The translations under genes and the position numbers were made by a program. 64,000 nt of DNA from Paenibacillus prosopidis. GTDB lineage: Bacteria; Bacillota; Bacilli; Paenibacillales; Paenibacillaceae. The stretch covers positions 124,001 through 188,000 of the forward strand of contig NZ_QPJD01000005.1 of the NCBI RefSeq assembly GCF_003337375.1. Direction: 5' to 3'. Positions 52,245-60,029 of the stretch are shown here, piece by piece; position 1 is the stretch's first letter, and every line of letters starts with the position of its first letter. The notes beneath the pieces were generated by a model. It was not told the origin of the DNA and searched no databases. It saw only the letters and a list, made by a program, of their open reading frames with translations.

Positions 52245-53270
52245 ATGGACTATGCCATTAGTGTAATCGTTCCAATTTATAACGCCCAGAAATGGTTGCA
52301 CCGATGTATAAACAGCATCCTTCATCAGCCCTTCTTTTCTTTTGAGCTCATACTCGTAAACGACGGCTCATCCGATGAGTGCGGAGTTATTTGCGAGGAT
52401 TATGCTGCCAAGGATACACGAATTAAAGTTATCCATAAACCTAACGTTGGCGTAAGCAGCGCTAAAAATACCGGCATTGAGGCGGCCACAGGTAAATATA
52501 TAGCATTTATTGATCCCGATGATGAGATATCCGAGCTATATTTCGTCAAGCTGTATGCTGTTGCAGAAGAGCATCATTGCGACGCCGTCATCGGCGGATA
52601 CCAGACCGTTCCAACGAACCGACTCAAACCTCCAGCATTTAAGCTGCAAACGCTAATGAACGGGAAGGATCTGGTGCTCAGCTCAACTTATGTCCATTCG
52701 AATAACGACTTATGCTTCGTTTGGAAAAACTTGTACAGTCGAAATCTTCTTCAACAAAACAAAATTCGCTTCCATGAAAAAATAGCTGTTGGCGAAGATA
52801 CCATTTTCAACTTGGAGGCGTTGCTGCGTTCCGAACGGGTAATCGCCATCCCTGATCCGTTATATTTCTACACCGTTAATAATCCGGACAGCATAATGAG
52901 CTCCCCCTATAAACCCCTTCTAGAAAGCAGCTTGCAACTGCAGTACACAATCAGAAAACGTCTTTCAGACCATTGGGGCTTGCTGCAAAACGATCATTAT
53001 AGAAAAGACATGGCTAATTATTATTTGAAATCGATATATAGAATGCTCGTCAACAATTTAAAAAACAATCCCGCCGGCAGTAAAAAATCAGATCTTGCCA
53101 GAATTGTTCATTATGACATGTTTAAAGACAGCGCAAAGGAGATCGGATTCTTCTACAAATGCAACAACTTGAAGGAATATATATATTATTTAGCGCTAAA
53201 ATATAAATTTTATTCGTTAATATATGACATAGAGTTTCATCCTCCCCGTTCTGCTTCATACAAAGCTTAA
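52245..53270 (+). CDS. Family 2 glycosyltransferase
   Basis: The ~341-residue protein starts ISVIVPIYNAQKWLHRCINSI and has the donor-binding EDYAAKDTRIKVIHKPN and DPDDEIS (D-x-D type metal site), a GT-A fold. No transmembrane segment is seen. A basic C-terminal region with YYLALKYKFYSLIY follows. It probably adds a sugar to a wall, capsule or glycoprotein acceptor. The ATG at 52245 follows GGGGTGA at six bases; a GTG at 52236 in frame has no site. The gene stands alone. Confidence 0.88.
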   Translation: MDYAISVIVPIYNAQKWLHRCINSILHQPFFSFELILVNDGSSDECGVICEDYAAKDTRIKVIHKPNVGVSSAKNTGIEAATGKYIAFIDPDDEISELYFVKLYAVAEEHHCDAVIGGYQTVPTNRLKPPAFKLQTLMNGKDLVLSSTYVHSNNDLCFVWKNLYSRNLLQQNKIRFHEKIAVGEDTIFNLEALLRSERVIAIPDPLYFYTVNNPDSIMSSPYKPLLESSLQLQYTIRKRLSDHWGLLQNDHYRKDMANYYLKSIYRMLVNNLKNNPAGSKKSDLARIVHYDMFKDSAKEIGFFYKCNNLKEYIYYLALKYKFYSLIYDIEFHPPRSASYKA

Positions 53271-53276
53271 CTTCCA

Positions 53277-53374
53277 TTCAACCGCTGGTTGAAAGGGATT
53301 GTACGTTGCTCGTTATGCTTTTCAACCAACCGCTGATTGGCTTTGGATATAGCCTATGGTACGTTGGATATAGC
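53277..53374 (+). promoter_or_regulatory. Inverted and direct repeats upstream of the XRE gene
   Basis: TTCAACCGCTGGTTGAA (53277-53293) is a perfect palindrome with a 3-nt centre, and a related CCAACCGCTGATTGG follows near 53330. GGATATAGC occurs at 53345-53353 and 53366-53374, two helical turns apart. These may be operators for the XRE protein; the first could also act as a weak terminator after the glycosyltransferase. Confidence 0.4.
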
Positions 53375-53418
53375 AAATCGCGCGGTTTTGCAAACCTTAT
53401 ATTGGAGGATACACCTTT

Positions 53419-54165
53419 ATGGACATGCAAAAAATCGGAGCATTCATTTCGGGGCAGAGAAAGAGAATGGACTACACCCAAGCAGAGCTGGCTGGTCTGC
53501 TTACGATTAGTCATCAGGCTGTATCCAAGTGGGAGCGCGGAGAATCCCTGCCTGACGTTGCGCTTCTACCCGAGCTAGCCAAGCTCCTAAACGTTTCAAT
53601 TGATACACTTTTGAATGGCGGAGAAGCCTATGCAATCGCTAGTTCTATACCTGCATTCAGCAATTCCAGTGATCTAGCGTCAACTGAATCGGCAGCAAAT
53701 TCAACGGCTCACACAGAACAGATATTACAAAAGCAATTTTCAATCGATCATGTAAAAAGCTTGGCTCCATTTCTTCCCAAAGAAACGCTGGAGGAGATGG
53801 TTGGACAAATAGCAGAAGAAATAAGTTGGTTCGATTTGCTTTCACTGGCTCCCTTTATCGGCAGATCTGCATCAGAAGAACTAGTCGATAAAATAGGAGA
53901 TACTGCCTTTCATACTAACCAGATCATCGCACTAGCTCCGTTTCTTGGTCAAGACACACTGAGGCGGTTATTAGATCGCGTAGAGGAATCTAGTCTTGAT
54001 TGGGATACCGTTCATACGTTAGCACCTTTCGTTGAAATATCCCAACTTATCGAACGTATGGATCTCGAAAGCCTTACACCTATTCAGCTTTCTGGATTGG
54101 CACCCTTCCTGCCGCCTGAGCTGCTCAACAAGCTCGTCCGTTCTTTTACCAATTTGTCTTCCTAA
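53419..54165 (+). CDS. XRE-family regulator with C-terminal LAPF repeats
   Basis: The 248-residue protein starts with a Cro/C1 helix-turn-helix (YTQAELAGLLTISHQAVSKWERGESLPDVALLPELAKLL). A ~60-residue Ser/Ala-rich linker follows, then five copies of a degenerate ~30-residue unit with Leu-Ala-Pro-Phe at its core: LAPFLPKETL, LAPFIGRSAS, LAPFLGQDTL, LAPFVEISQL and LAPFLPPELL. The repeats probably form helical hairpins for protein binding. The ATG is behind GGAGG at a 10-nt spacer. The target is unknown. Confidence 0.82.
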   Translation: MDMQKIGAFISGQRKRMDYTQAELAGLLTISHQAVSKWERGESLPDVALLPELAKLLNVSIDTLLNGGEAYAIASSIPAFSNSSDLASTESAANSTAHTEQILQKQFSIDHVKSLAPFLPKETLEEMVGQIAEEISWFDLLSLAPFIGRSASEELVDKIGDTAFHTNQIIALAPFLGQDTLRRLLDRVEESSLDWDTVHTLAPFVEISQLIERMDLESLTPIQLSGLAPFLPPELLNKLVRSFTNLSS

Positions 54166-54179
54166 AACGAACTCTGACA

Positions 54180-54210
54180 CGAATCCATTGCAGTTTGTGC
54201 AGTGGATTCG
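54180..54210 (+). terminator. Hairpin after the XRE gene
   Basis: CGAATCCATTGCA and TGCAGTGGATTCG form a near-perfect stem (one mismatch) 15 nt after the stop codon. There is no immediate T-tract. Confidence 0.5.
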
Positions 54211-54239
54211 ACTCTCAGCGAATACGTTCTAAGTTCCAC

Positions 54240-54296
54240 TTTTTTTAAAAAAAACAAAAAAGCACAACAGAGGCTGTCGAAGAACTCGACAGCCTC
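54240..54296 (-). terminator. Terminator after the TrpD2-like gene
   Basis: GAGGCTGTCGA and TCGACAGCCTC form a perfect 11-bp stem with a 5-nt loop (54270-54296). On the minus strand TGTTGTGCTTTTTTGTTTTT follows. Confidence 0.85.
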
Positions 54297-54314
54297 AGGC
54301 TATTTCCCATCTTA

Positions 54315-55361
54315 TTAACTACGGCAATGCAGTTTACTTTCGCTGCGCATCATGTTTTGCCATTTGCTATACAGCTCCCACGCAGCACCGTTATCGAGCA
54401 AATCTTTACACGTATATAACCCTTCCTCGACCGAGTCAACCTTCTCCGCCAGCCGCAGCCTTACAGCCGCATTAAGCATCACTTGATTGACGAAAGCGAG
54501 ATGCCCTCTTCCCTGCAAAACCGATTCTGAGACACACAATTGCTCAACGGGCGTCCAATCCATTTCAGGCACGGACGTCTCTAAGCCATAGGTGTCAGGA
54601 TCAATAATGTGAAGACTGGATTCGCCATTCTCAACGATATACGTTCGAGTCGGGCGCTCAATGAACAGATCCTCGGAGCCTTCCATTCCTTGAACAATGA
54701 GCGCTTTTTTGTATTGTAAATTAGTCGTTAATTTGGCCATTCGTTCAAAAACAGTATTATGGTAAACGCCAAATATTAAATAAGGAGAGTGGGAAAAATC
54801 AATTAGCTTCTCGGCTGTGTTAAGTACCGTACGCATGCCTAGCTCTACCCTGATCGACCGCAATTCCTTGAGCGGCGGGCACCATTGTTCAGCAGGAACA
54901 TACAGCACACCCGTTTCTGTTGCCGCTTGAATGATTTGATCACGTGAAGTCTGATCGGCGTCTATCCCCGATTCATACAACAAATCCTGCAGCGTAACTC
55001 CCCATTTCGGAGGAAGGGACCCCGTTCCGTGCAGCGTAACCGGAAGCCCGGCGGCAGCGAGAAGGAATGCTGTCGGAAACGTAGCAAAGAACGTTTTTTT
55101 CCGGCCGTCGTAAGGGCCGGCGCAATCAAGACCTTGCTGCACCGGAACACGATAGGCATGCTTTCGGCAAACCGAGACGAAAGCTTCAATTTCTTCTACA
55201 CTTTCCATTTTTATCCGTTCAGCTATAAAAAAAGCTCCTATTTGTGCAGGGGTAGCTTTTAGATTAATGATGGAATCAGCTGCTTGCAGCGACTCTTCAT
55301 AGTTCAAATCGCGAGCGCCCCGTTTTCCCCGGGCGACTTCCTTCAATAAATTCGTAATCAT
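54315..55361 (-). CDS. TrpD2-like (YbiB-type) glycosyltransferase family protein
   Basis: The 348-residue protein has the overall fold of anthranilate phosphoribosyltransferase (NLLKEVARGKRGARDLNYEES, then LKATPAQIGAFFIAERIK). The PRPP-binding GTGGD motif is replaced by AGPYDGRKKT and KHGNR by LHGTGSLPPKWG. These changes are typical of TrpD2/YbiB proteins, which are not tryptophan enzymes and can bind nucleic acids. It lies 12 nt after the ANTAR gene and is divergent from nirB. Its link to nitrite use is inferred from position only. RNA binding or ligand sensing are both possible. Confidence 0.82.
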   Translation of the reverse strand: MITNLLKEVARGKRGARDLNYEESLQAADSIINLKATPAQIGAFFIAERIKMESVEEIEAFVSVCRKHAYRVPVQQGLDCAGPYDGRKKTFFATFPTAFLLAAAGLPVTLHGTGSLPPKWGVTLQDLLYESGIDADQTSRDQIIQAATETGVLYVPAEQWCPPLKELRSIRVELGMRTVLNTAEKLIDFSHSPYLIFGVYHNTVFERMAKLTTNLQYKKALIVQGMEGSEDLFIERPTRTYIVENGESSLHIIDPDTYGLETSVPEMDWTPVEQLCVSESVLQGRGHLAFVNQVMLNAAVRLRLAEKVDSVEEGLYTCKDLLDNGAAWELYSKWQNMMRSESKLHCRS

Positions 55362-55373
55362 CGCAACGCCCCC

Positions 55374-55979
55374 TTATTTTTGATCCTGAAGGATTTGATA
55401 TACCTTGACAATTGACGTTGCGACATCAACCATTCGCTTTCGTTCATTCATTGCTTGCTTGCGAAGTACGTCATAGGCTTCCGCTTCAGAAATATTTTTG
55501 ATTTTGCAAAGGATCCCCTTTGCCATATCAATCCATTTCCGTTCCTCTAGCCGGCCCTCCAGCTGTTTGCGCTCATTGAGCCATTGCTGTCTCTCGAAGC
55601 ATTGCTTCGAGCCGAAATGCAGCGCCCAATGCAGCTCTTGCTCACCCATGGATGGAGTTAGAATGCCGTCGACAGGCACATCATCCTCGCAAAAAGCTAA
55701 AGATAAAGAAGCGGTTGATGCACTGCACCACCAAAGTAACGGAATTGTCTTCTGCTTAAGAAGCTTTGTTCCCCAGGCTTTAACCGCATCGAGCGGCAGA
55801 TGAAGGATGAGAGCGTCTGCGCTGCTCATTTGCAGCTCAGCCTTCTTCTCATCGTTTGCACGGATGACTTGGTAACCGTAAGCCTCCAGAATATATTTGG
55901 GCGTAAGCTTTTTGGAAAGCTGTTCCGACTGAAGTTCCGACTCTGTCATTGGATGATCGACCACTAACAAAGAACGCAT
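55374..55979 (-). CDS. ANTAR-domain antitermination regulator with degenerate receiver
   Basis: The ~201-residue protein has an N-terminal pseudo-receiver (MRSLLVVDHP, then SADALILHLPLDAV). The position expected to hold the phosphorylated Asp carries a hydrophobic or His/Leu sequence instead. The C-terminal ANTAR domain is clear: LEERKWIDMAKGILCKIKNI, then SEAEAYDVLRKQAMNERKRM. ANTAR proteins bind paired hexaloop hairpins and prevent termination. Such hairpins occur in the divergent nirB leader, the natural target. The ATG at 55979 lies behind AGGAGGGAG. In AmiR the receiver is likewise non-phosphorylated and controlled by a partner protein. Confidence 0.88.
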   Translation of the reverse strand: MRSLLVVDHPMTESELQSEQLSKKLTPKYILEAYGYQVIRANDEKKAELQMSSADALILHLPLDAVKAWGTKLLKQKTIPLLWWCSASTASLSLAFCEDDVPVDGILTPSMGEQELHWALHFGSKQCFERQQWLNERKQLEGRLEERKWIDMAKGILCKIKNISEAEAYDVLRKQAMNERKRMVDVATSIVKVYQILQDQK

Positions 55980-56089
55980 TTTGAAGCGCTCCCTCCTATT
56001 CAACTTTAGCAATCACGAGCACCAGCTGATACTTTTGTTACTATATATAACATACAAATTGCAATTTTGTCGATATCCAAGATTTTTCA

Positions 56090-56106
56090 TGTCAAGTATA
56101 TTGACA
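56090..56106 (+). promoter_or_regulatory. GlnR/TnrA-type box overlapping the nirB -35
   Basis: TGTCAAGTATATTGACA fits the consensus TGTNA-N7-TNACA exactly. It lies within a larger perfect palindrome at 56087-56109. It covers the -35 element (56101-56106), so it suggests nitrogen-dependent repression by GlnR, or dual control with the downstream antitermination. Confidence 0.7.
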
Positions 56107-56130
56107 TGACTTTAAAACCCGGTGTATTAT
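56101..56130 (+). promoter_or_regulatory. Putative sigma-A promoter of nirBD-cobA
   Basis: TTGACA (56101-56106) and TATTAT (56125-56130) are separated by 18 bp. The start near 56137 gives a leader of about 155 nt, enough for the hairpins and terminator. Confidence 0.6.
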
Positions 56131-56155
56131 TAATGTAATAACATTATATTATTGG

Positions 56156-56199
56156 CGAATACAACGGTGTATTTGTTTGTAGCGGCAAAGAAGCCTGCT
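56156..56199 (+). ncRNA. ANTAR-responsive leader RNA: hairpins P1 and P2
   Basis: P1 (56156-56175) has stem CGAATAC/GTATTTG with hexaloop AACGGT. P2 (56181-56199) has stem AGCGGC/GCC-T-GCT with a single T bulge and hexaloop AAAGAA. Both loops have A at position 1 and G at position 4, the conserved residues recognised by ANTAR proteins. P2 shares bases 56191-56199 with the 5' arm of the terminator, so P2 and the terminator exclude each other. The linker is 5 nt. Confidence 0.8.
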
Positions 56200-56257
56200 T
56201 TCGTTTTCATGGGAGACGTACGTTTTCCCATGATTCGGAGCAGGCTTTTATTATTTT
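56191..56257 (+). terminator. Leader terminator controlled by the ANTAR hairpins
   Basis: AAGCCTGCT (56191-56199) pairs with AGCAGGCTT (56239-56247) and encloses a smaller hairpin CATGGG/CCCATG. A T-rich stretch, TTTATTATTTTT, follows. Located before nirB, it should stop transcription unless the ANTAR protein stabilises P2. Confidence 0.85.
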
Positions 56258-56291
56258 TCGCGCATGCAGAGATTGAGAGGAGACAAATACA

Positions 56292-58733
56292 ATGACTATA
56301 ACTAAGAAGAAATTAGTTTTAATCGGTAACGGTATGGCAGGGGTTCGGGCAGTTGAACATCTCATTAAGCTTTCTCCTGAAAGCTATGACATTACCATTT
56401 TCGGCGCTGAGCCGCATCCTAACTATAACCGCATTATGCTTTCCTCCGTCTTGGCAGGCGGCGCAGATATGCAAGAAATCGTCATAAACGACTGGGATTG
56501 GTACAAAGAAAATAATATTACGCTGCATACAGGTCACAAGGTAACGAAAATTGATACGGAGAACAAAAAGGTTACATCGCATTTGGGCATTGAAGTCGAT
56601 TACGATGCCGTTATTATCGCGACTGGCTCTAATCCGTTCATGCTGCCGCTTCCCGGCGCGGATAAGGAAGGCGTAATCGCATTCCGCGATATTAACGATT
56701 GTGAAATCATGATCGATGCCTCCAAAAAATATAAGAAAGCGGTCGTGATCGGCGGCGGCTTGCTCGGACTTGAAGCAGCCCGAGGCCTTCTGCATCTGGG
56801 TATGGAAGTAAACGTCGTTCATATCTTCAACTATTTGATGGAACGACAATTGGACGAAGCCGCAGCTAAGATGCTGCAGCGCGAGCTGGAAGCGCAAGGC
56901 ATGCAATTTCTGCTTCAGAAGAGTACGGCATCCATTAAAGGCAAAAAACGCGCTTCCGGGCTGGTCTTCGCCGATGGCACCGAAGTCGATGGCGATTTAG
57001 TTGTCATGGCTGTCGGTATTAAGCCGAACATCGAGCTCGCGAAAGCATCCGGCATCGAAGTAAACCGCGGTATCATCGTGGATGATTTTATGCAGACGAG
57101 CGTGCCCGGCATTTATGCCGTTGGTGAATGTGCCGAGCACCGGGGCATTGCTTACGGCTTGGTTGCTCCATTGTATGAACAAGGGGCTGTACTCGCAAAG
57201 CATCTGGTTGGCGTCGAGACTGCAGGCTATCAAGGTTCGGTTACCTCAACGAAGCTTAAAGTATCCGGCGTTGACGTTTTCTCGGCAGGACGATTTGATG
57301 AAGCTCCAGGCACACGCTCGCTGAAGATTCAGGACGATATGGCCGGCACATATAAGAAGATCGTTATTCAAGACGGCAAGCTTGTCGGCGCGGTACTTTT
57401 CGGTGATACATCTGACGGCTCTGAATTATTCGCAACTATTAAGAGCGGCGAATCCGTTGCCGGGCGCGAGAAAGAAATACTGCTCGGTATTTCATCCGAT
57501 CTGCTCGGTAAATCCTCCGGCGGAAACCGGCTTGAAGCGATGGCGGATGACGAGATTATTTGCGGATGTAACGGCGTTTCGAAAGGAACGATTGCCGATG
57601 CTATTTTGAATAAAGGCTGCAATACGGTCGGCTCCATCAAAGCATGCACGAAAGCATCCGCTTCATGCGGAGGCTGTAAGCCTCAAGTCGAAGGATTGCT
57701 GCACCTTTACGCAGGCGATTCCGTAGGCGAAGCGGTGAAGGAAGGCATTTGCGGATGTACGCCGCTTAGCAGAGACGAGATTGTTGAAGAAATTACGCGG
57801 ATGCGTCTCATGAGCACCAAAGAGGTAATGAACGTGCTGGAATGGCACAACCCGGAAGGCTGCTCGAAGTGCCGTCCTGCACTTAACTACTACCTCGGCA
57901 TGCTGTATCCGGAAGAATACGTCGATGAGAAGGAATCCCGCATCACAAATGAACGCTTCCACGCAAATATTCAGAAGGATGGGACGTATTCGGTCGTCCC
58001 TCGTATTTACGGCGGAGTAACGTCACCAGCCGACCTGAAAAAGATTGCTGAGGTTGCTGAGAAATTCGACGTACCGATGGTTAAATTTACAGGGGGTCAA
58101 CGTCTTGACCTGCTCGGCGTGAAAAAAGAAGATCTGCCGAAAATTTGGGAAGAGCTCGATATGCCTTCCGGCCATGCTTACGGAAAAACGCTGCGTACGG
58201 TTAAAACATGTGTCGGCTCGACATTTTGCCGGTTCGGTACGCAGGATTCGATCAGTATGGGTATCCAAATGGAGAAAGCATTCGAACGCTTGAACACGCC
58301 GGCCAAAGTGAAGCTCGCCGTATCCGGTTGCCCGCGAAATTGTGCGGAAGCAACGATTAAAGATTTCGGTGTAGTAGCCATAGATGGCGGCTGGGAGCTC
58401 CATGTAGCCGGCAACGGCGGTGTGAAGGTACGCGCGACAGATCTTCTATGCATTGTCAAAACAGAGGATGAGGTTATGGAATGGTCATCCGCCTTCTTGC
58501 AATATTACCGTGAGAATGCACAGTGGAACGAGCGTACCTCTCAATGGGTTGAGCGCGTCGGACTTGACTCCGTTAAGAAAGCACTGGAGAAACGCGAGGA
58601 CCGTCTTGCTCTCAAAGAACGTATCGAGAAAACGCTCAGCCTTACGACCGATCCATGGAAGCAAATCATCGAAACCGATGACCTGCGTAAAAATTTCGAG
58701 CAATTGAACGGCGTACAGCCGGTTCAAATATAG
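56292..58733 (+). CDS. nirB: Assimilatory NAD(P)H nitrite reductase, large subunit
   Basis: The 813-residue protein has an N-terminal FAD domain (KLVLIGNGMAGVRAVEHL) and an NAD-binding fold (AVVIGGGLLGLEAARGL). [2Fe-2S] BFD-like cysteines follow (ICGCNGVSKGTI, SCGGC, a second set from GICGCTPLSRDE). The siroheme and [4Fe-4S] domain has CVGSTFC and CPRNC ligand pairs. It reduces nitrite to ammonium with NirD, using siroheme made with the downstream methyltransferase. The start ATG is behind GAGAGGAG. No nitrate reductase gene is in the window. Expression should depend on the leader antiterminator. Confidence 0.95.
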   Translation: MTITKKKLVLIGNGMAGVRAVEHLIKLSPESYDITIFGAEPHPNYNRIMLSSVLAGGADMQEIVINDWDWYKENNITLHTGHKVTKIDTENKKVTSHLGIEVDYDAVIIATGSNPFMLPLPGADKEGVIAFRDINDCEIMIDASKKYKKAVVIGGGLLGLEAARGLLHLGMEVNVVHIFNYLMERQLDEAAAKMLQRELEAQGMQFLLQKSTASIKGKKRASGLVFADGTEVDGDLVVMAVGIKPNIELAKASGIEVNRGIIVDDFMQTSVPGIYAVGECAEHRGIAYGLVAPLYEQGAVLAKHLVGVETAGYQGSVTSTKLKVSGVDVFSAGRFDEAPGTRSLKIQDDMAGTYKKIVIQDGKLVGAVLFGDTSDGSELFATIKSGESVAGREKEILLGISSDLLGKSSGGNRLEAMADDEIICGCNGVSKGTIADAILNKGCNTVGSIKACTKASASCGGCKPQVEGLLHLYAGDSVGEAVKEGICGCTPLSRDEIVEEITRMRLMSTKEVMNVLEWHNPEGCSKCRPALNYYLGMLYPEEYVDEKESRITNERFHANIQKDGTYSVVPRIYGGVTSPADLKKIAEVAEKFDVPMVKFTGGQRLDLLGVKKEDLPKIWEELDMPSGHAYGKTLRTVKTCVGSTFCRFGTQDSISMGIQMEKAFERLNTPAKVKLAVSGCPRNCAEATIKDFGVVAIDGGWELHVAGNGGVKVRATDLLCIVKTEDEVMEWSSAFLQYYRENAQWNERTSQWVERVGLDSVKKALEKREDRLALKERIEKTLSLTTDPWKQIIETDDLRKNFEQLNGVQPVQI

Positions 58734-58746
58734 GAGGGGTTCACCT

Positions 58747-59061
58747 ATGACAACGAAATTATATGTAGCCAACCTTTCCGACATTGATGTGAAAGGCTCA
58801 CGCAAAATTAAATATAATGACATTGAAATCGCCGTATTCCGACTGACTGACGACAGCGTGCTTGCCGTTGAAAACCGTTGCCCGCATAAGAACGGACAGC
58901 TTTCGGAAGGGATGGTGTGCGGCACGACCGTACACTGTCCGCTTCACGATTGGAAGATTGACCTGCGCAGCGGCCAAGTGCAAGAGCCTGACGACGGCTG
59001 CGTAACGACTTTCGAAACGGAAATCGACCGCGAGAGCGGCTCCATTTATGTAACGGTTTAA
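58747..59061 (+). CDS. nirD: Nitrite reductase small subunit, Rieske-like
   Basis: The 104-residue protein has a Rieske [2Fe-2S] fold with RCPHKNGQLSEGMVCG and HCPLHDWKID, the C-x-H and C-x2-H ligand pairs. It belongs to the NirD family that accompanies NirB. It lies 13 nt after nirB in the same operon. Confidence 0.93.
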   Translation: MTTKLYVANLSDIDVKGSRKIKYNDIEIAVFRLTDDSVLAVENRCPHKNGQLSEGMVCGTTVHCPLHDWKIDLRSGQVQEPDDGCVTTFETEIDRESGSIYVTV

Positions 59062-59110
59062 TAGAAACTTAAAAAATAACGTAGGTAAAACCTGCTGAAA
59101 GGAGCACGCT

Positions 59111-59887
59111 ATGAGAAAAGCAGCGACAGGCACAGTCTATATTGTGGGAGCCGGCCCGGGTGATCCAGAACTCATTACTATCAAAGCGATGCGCCGCATT
59201 CAGCTCGCCGACGTTATATTGTACGACCGGCTGGCAAGCGAGGAATTGCTAGGCTATGCCCGCTCCGATGCGAAGCTGGTCTATTGCGGCAAAGCGCCTG
59301 GCTCGCATGCCATGCCGCAGCAGCTTATCAACCAAACGCTAGTTGACTTTGCTTTGGAAGGAAAGAATGTCGTCCGCTTGAAGGGCGGCGACCCTTTCGT
59401 TTTTGGGCGGGGCGCTGAGGAAGCGCTCGAACTTGCTTCATTGGGCATACCGTATGAGATTGTTCCCGGCATCACGTCGGCAATCGGCGCTGCCGCTGCC
59501 GCGGGCATCCCGGTTACGCACCGCGAATATGCTGCTTCCTTCGCTTGTGTGACAGGCAGCCGCTGCCATGGTGACAAGTCGCCCATCCGTTGGGACTTAC
59601 TTGCGCATAGCGTCGATACATTAGCTGTTTATATGGGCGTTAGCCAGCTCCCTTCTATCCGTGAGGAACTGCTCAAGCACGGCAAGGCTGCTTCTACCCC
59701 GGTCGCTCTAATCGAACGCGGGACGACATCCAGCCAACGAACGATTATTGGAACGCTTGCGGATATTCATACACTTGCCGTCTCGTTTAAGCTTAGTAAT
59801 CCTGCACTCATTATTATCGGAGAAGTCGTCCGCGTGCGCGATCGTCTGCTGCATGCCGAGCAGCAGGCAGTTGCGTTAATCGGTTAA
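59111..59887 (+). CDS. cobA: Uroporphyrinogen-III C-methyltransferase (siroheme synthesis)
   Basis: The 258-residue protein has the SUMT motifs VYIVGAGPGDPELIT, YDRLAS, VVRLKGGDPFVFGRGAEEA and EIVPGITSAIGAAAAAGIPVTHR. It methylates uroporphyrinogen III at C2 and C7 to precorrin-2, the precursor of the siroheme in NirB. In Bacillus the nitrate-cluster copy is called nasF. It is followed by a strong terminator that closes the operon. Confidence 0.93.
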   Translation: MRKAATGTVYIVGAGPGDPELITIKAMRRIQLADVILYDRLASEELLGYARSDAKLVYCGKAPGSHAMPQQLINQTLVDFALEGKNVVRLKGGDPFVFGRGAEEALELASLGIPYEIVPGITSAIGAAAAAGIPVTHREYAASFACVTGSRCHGDKSPIRWDLLAHSVDTLAVYMGVSQLPSIREELLKHGKAASTPVALIERGTTSSQRTIIGTLADIHTLAVSFKLSNPALIIIGEVVRVRDRLLHAEQQAVALIG

Positions 59888-59912
59888 GCTTTTCATACAA
59901 GTTATAAATCAT

Positions 59913-59970
59913 AGCCTCTCCTCTGCTTATACGGCTTTTCAAAGCTATTTACGCGAGGGAGAGGCTTTTT
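59913..59970 (+). terminator. Terminator closing the nirBD-cobA operon
   Basis: AGCCTCTCC pairs with GGAGAGGCT across about 36 nt and is followed by TTTT. Confidence 0.75.
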
Positions 59971-60029
59971 CCTTTGCATTTGAAGTATAATAAAAGCTTC
60001 TACACGTTGTTGCAAAGGATGAGACTACA

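Larger units (their letters stand above)
55980..56291. other. Divergent control region between the ANTAR gene and nirB
   Basis: This 312-bp region is non-coding. It holds a GlnR-type box, a sigma-A promoter for nirB, the two ANTAR-type hairpins and an intrinsic terminator. I did not find a convincing promoter for the ANTAR gene. Confidence 0.75.
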
